Source: Vanilla planifolia
Taxonomy: Eukaryota; Streptophyta; Magnoliopsida; Asparagales; Orchidaceae
Reading direction: 5' to 3'
Assembly: GCA_023846275.1 (NCBI GenBank)
Contig: JAIUJO010000071.1
Coordinates: 1,169,498 to 1,233,497, forward strand
Length of the DNA stretch: 64,000 nucleotides
Shown here: in pieces, positions 60,821-64,000 of the stretch
Layout of the letters: every line of letters begins with the position of its first letter
Position numbering within the stretch: the stretch's first letter is position 1
Program-made: the position numbers and the translations under genes
The notes under the pieces: model-generated
What the model was told of the DNA's origin: nothing
Databases searched by the model: none
The model's input: the letters and a program-made list of their open reading frames with translations, nothing else

Positions 60821-61440
60821 GTTCATTTTGTCGCCTTTTGCGATCTGCCACCATCACCCCCACTATCGCGGCATAAGCCAACCCGACACCCATGTGACCC
60901 AAATTGACTCAAGAACACTAGTTGATTTGCTTGACTTGCATCAACCTACACCAACCCACCAGTCCTTGCTAAACCAGTTCAGTTCTTCGTGATCTTTGTC
61001 TACCAAAAAATTAGACTAACAGCTTTGTCTGTGCTTCTTGCCCCATCATTTTGTTGCTTTCGTTATTGTCTCCCAAAATGCATGGATAGTTGGAAAACTT
61101 TTAATTTATTTAAATTTGTAGTTTTTTTAATATTTTAGTTTTTTATTTTTTAAAAATTTATTGATGAACCTTTGAGATCCTTATAAATAAGGATATTCAC
61201 TATATTGAAGAGAAAAAATGATGGAATTAAATTTCTTTTATTTGTATACTTTAACATTTGTTAGCAAAGTGTGTGCAACTAATTCTAGTTAGAGAGATTC
61301 CAACTTCCTTTGTGAGAGACAATGATCGAATGTGCGAGAAATTTCATTAGGAGAGTCGACAACCGAACCCTTATAAGTGACTAGGATCGAATATAAGAGA
61401 ACTTCCATTAGAATAGTTGATAATCGAACAAATTCTTATT
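60820..61440 (+). repeat. GC-richer stretch with TATA-like box and 61-bp duplication
   Basis: 60,825-61,075 is locally GC-richer with many CACC and CAACC words but no open frame. A CTTATAAATAAGG word at 61,179-61,191 is followed by a 61-bp imperfect tandem duplication: GATCGAAT..GAGA at 61,324 and again at 61,385, each followed by TTCATTAG/TTCCATTAG and GA..ACCGAAC/GATAATCGAAC. The arrangement could be a worn solo LTR; family unknown. Confidence 0.35.
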
Positions 61441-62130
61441 TCCATCGACACCCACATCATGATAAAAAAGGTACATTCTTTTAGTCACTTTTATTTTTTA
61501 GATAGTAATTTAAAGATTCAATTATCATTTTCTGTTAAAATACTTCATGTAGAGTTTTTCTTAAATTCTCTATTTTATATGTATGTAATGGAATGTAATA
61601 AAAATCATCTTATAATATTTTATGCTTAACACTTAAAATATTACCACTTACTCAACTTAATAATCAACGTTACAACTTTGAAATACTAATCTTTAAACAG
61701 TTCTAAAATATTATACACATCATCTAATCCTAATCAATTTATAGTATTTTTTCATATTTCTTAATAATTTATTAAACATCTCTAATATTATAGACTCCAA
61801 TATTAGACATCATCAAACATATTATAATATGTTTTATACAAATCTAGTAACTATGTAATTATTTTCTTAAGTTATCATATTTTTATAATACATTGTTATA
61901 TGACATATTATTCATATGTTATTCTTTTATAACATTATATAACAAGGACATTGACATGTAATACAATAAAAAAATTCTATAAATTAATGGATTAAAAATG
62001 ATTTAGAGGTAAATATTTGACATGTTTTATTATCAAATAAGAAAATGAAGTAGAATGAGTGAAATACTTCTTAAATATATTATCCTCAAATATTCATGTA
62101 CTATATTATGACCTCACATATAATAAATAT
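61441..62130. other. AT-rich intergenic DNA, nothing recognised
   Basis: Very AT-rich, with no gene or clear repeat. Confidence 0.4.
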
Positions 62131-62134
62131 ACAT

Positions 62135-62420
62135 GATATAAGACAATGATAATTCATTTATATCCATACAAATTCTACTTCACATGATAATAAAAAAGAA
62201 TAACCTGTGGTGAGGATAACTTACCTATATCTGAAAAATTATATTATATATAATGTAGGGCAAGAATAGCCCATTTAAATCTACATGAGTCTACTATACA
62301 CGACATAAGGTTAGTTTAGTCCAACTATATCTACATAATTTTGTTTTATATGATATGAAGTGAGGATATCATATCTATATCAACATGATTCTACTATAAA
62401 TGATATTGGAGGATGAAAGC
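62135..62420 (+). repeat. tandem array, 50-bp period
   Basis: Units begin at 62,135, 62,202, 62,252, 62,302, 62,352 and 62,402 (the last partial). From 62,202 on the spacing is exactly 50 bp; 17 extra bases (62,185-62,201) separate the first two. Common pattern: GATAT.AGG.GAGGATA, then CTATATCTACATGATTCTACTATA. Units differ much in sequence but hardly in length. Confidence 0.7.
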
Positions 62421-63530
62421 TTATTATGGTGTGGATATTCTTTTATGACATCTATATTATTGGCATTGATTTTAGAGAATAACGACCTAAAGTGAGTGAA
62501 ATTTGGGATATGTCTAAATGTATTAGAAATGAAAGGAATGAAGAAATAATGAACTTATCTTTAAGTGTTACAAATTGTAACAAATAAGAAATATTTAAAT
62601 AACAAAATATACATATATATGTTCATATTTTTTGTTAAATTTATTACCTTTTCTATATAATAACATTTTATTATGTGTATAATTTTTAATTATTATGAAA
62701 AAAGTATATCTTTTTATAATATCATTATTTTTATAAATTATTATTTCATTTTTTACTTATTAAACTCATTAAAGTCTTACTAGTATTTATATCATAAGTA
62801 ATGTATCAATTATATTATGAGATGTAAATTTGGATGTTAAAGATAAGAATTTTACTTATTAGTATTTATATCATAAGTAATGTATCTTTTTATATAAAAT
62901 TAGTATAGTATTTATTTTGGATTGGATGGTTATATATATTTTTGTAATTGATCATTTATTTATATTGATATTTATTTAGTCCATCTAGTTAAAGGATTAG
63001 TGTTTGGAAATTTAATTTATATATATATATTTATATTAAGAGCATTTTCTTGTATTATCTTTCTCACCCAGTGTGATGAATGATATAAAGGATTATGGAA
63101 TTTTGAAGAAGGTCATTAGGGAACAAAGGAGAATGTGTAGCTAATGTTCTGGAAAGGAAAGTTGGGTAGTAACTTTAGGAGTTAAATAGTTTTCATTCTA
63201 GTTTAACTAGAGAGGAACTTCAACTCAATTGTCAAATTAGAGTTCCACTATTATTTCTCACTTGAGATTTAGTTTTCTTCTCAATTTTTATATTAAAATT
63301 CTGATTTAATAATTACTCAAAACAATACTTAATACAATAACATAGGTGGGATTTGATAGTGTTAAGGATTGGATGCTAATCACAAAGCTGTAGACATCAT
63401 CAACATTAAGGTAAGATCCTTCAATAATAATGATGTTGATGTATAGGCATCTATTCTAATAAGCAAGATTTTCAGATATTATAATTGATATTGTTAAATT
63501 TTACATTATGTATAGTATATACTACTCATC
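62421..63530. other. AT-rich intergenic DNA, nothing recognised
   Basis: No gene seen. A TTACTTATTAGTATTTATATC-like word with ATAAGTAATGTATC occurs near 62,775 and again near 62,865, a short local duplication. Confidence 0.4.
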
Positions 63531-63539
63531 AAGAAATCT

Positions 63540-64000
63540 TTATGCATATATCGTATGGAAGAAGGTAGTAGGGAATGCCGAACGGAAAAGAACAGTGTGA
63601 AATCAGCCTACAGGGAAAGCTAAAGGGAATAGAACAGTATGATATCAAGCCGTAGGGAAAGTTGAACGGAAACCAAGTGATCAAATCTTGGTCGAGGAAG
63701 GGGCAGGCAACCCCAGATGGCTCGAGAGACATACGAACCGAAAAGCTTATAGAGAGCAATGGCAACGTATTTTGGGTGGTATGGGACTAAACTATCATCC
63801 AATTGCCGAAGAAAGCGGAAGGGCAAGCGCGATCGGGAGGCTGAGGTTAATGAAGGCAGAAGGGCATGCACGATCTGACGGCTTAGGTTATTCAAGGTAA
63901 AATGCTGTAAGTAAAACAGTAAAATGCCAAACAAGAGCTTCGAACCTGAGCCAGTATGCAAGATGATGTGTAAGCACTGTACTAAGTTTCTAATTCAAGT
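63540..64000 (-). repeat. LTR-like repeat, copy C (inverted, runs off the window)
   Basis: The reverse complement matches the middle of copies A and B: TTGGATGATAGTTTAGTCCC, then TTGCCATTGCTCTCTATAAG, then CCTTCCTCGACCAAG. It also holds the 37-bp unit family, here as TTTCCCTACGGCTTGATATC and two further related units at about 63,550-63,665. It ends near 63,540, where A and B continue for another 650 bp or so, so this copy is cut short or its inner end has diverged. The window boundary cuts its other end. Confidence 0.7.

Noticed and set aside
1-64000. tRNA, rRNA, CRISPR, riboswitch and bacterial operon signals
   Set aside because: Looked for on both strands. Only isolated A-box or B-box words were found, with no cloverleaf, no spacer-repeat arrays and no operon structure.

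Overview
The window looks like gene-poor nuclear DNA of a flowering plant. It is very AT-rich, is filled with old repeats and decayed LTR retrotransposons, and carries plant-type split genes with GT/AG introns. The only two genes I can name, an ATK-type kinesin-14 and augmin subunit 5, are both clearly of plant type. I cannot place the species. No bacterial, organellar, CRISPR or rRNA features are visible. I found no convincing new biological system; the strongest leads are structural.

Layout. 1-3,095: CA/TG-rich satellite made of two diverged units of about 1.55 kb. 3,100-8,040: AT-rich DNA built from a degenerate dispersed repeat, forward up to about 5,035 and inverted up to about 6,540. 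8,041-14,850: fossil Ty3/gypsy retrotransposon with repeats of about 1.8 kb at its ends. 16,225-21,069: two long copies (A, B) of an LTR-like repeat of about 1.3 kb plus a flanking pair of about 230 bp; a third copy (C) lies inverted at the right edge (63,540-64,000).

22,035-34,070: a kinesin-14 pseudogene in two blocks, N-terminal tail/stalk (22,035-23,372) and motor (32,454-34,070). About 9 kb separate them and hold an integrase-like retroelement remnant. A minisatellite of 90-94 bp (five copies) starts 8 bp after the kinesin stop codon. 34,544-41,430: several short coding-like relics, mostly on the minus strand, that I could not assign.

42,830-53,749: an augmin subunit 5 (AUG5) pseudogene with a CT-rich leader, a recognisable start codon and seven exons with good splice sites. 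The first four exons hold seven in-frame stops, one exon is missing, and the last fifth of the protein is absent. Its fourth intron holds another old LTR-like pair (48,655-52,450). 54,600-54,970 is a small GC-richer island with a frameshifted reading frame that includes one membrane segment. 55,000-63,500 is AT-rich intergenic DNA with small tandem arrays, including one with an exact 50-bp period at 62,135-62,420.

Kinesin-14 and augmin both build microtubule arrays in the acentrosomal plant spindle and phragmoplast, so two linked genes of one process have decayed here. Several of the premature stops sit where the family has glutamine or arginine codons, as expected from C-to-T change in methylated DNA.
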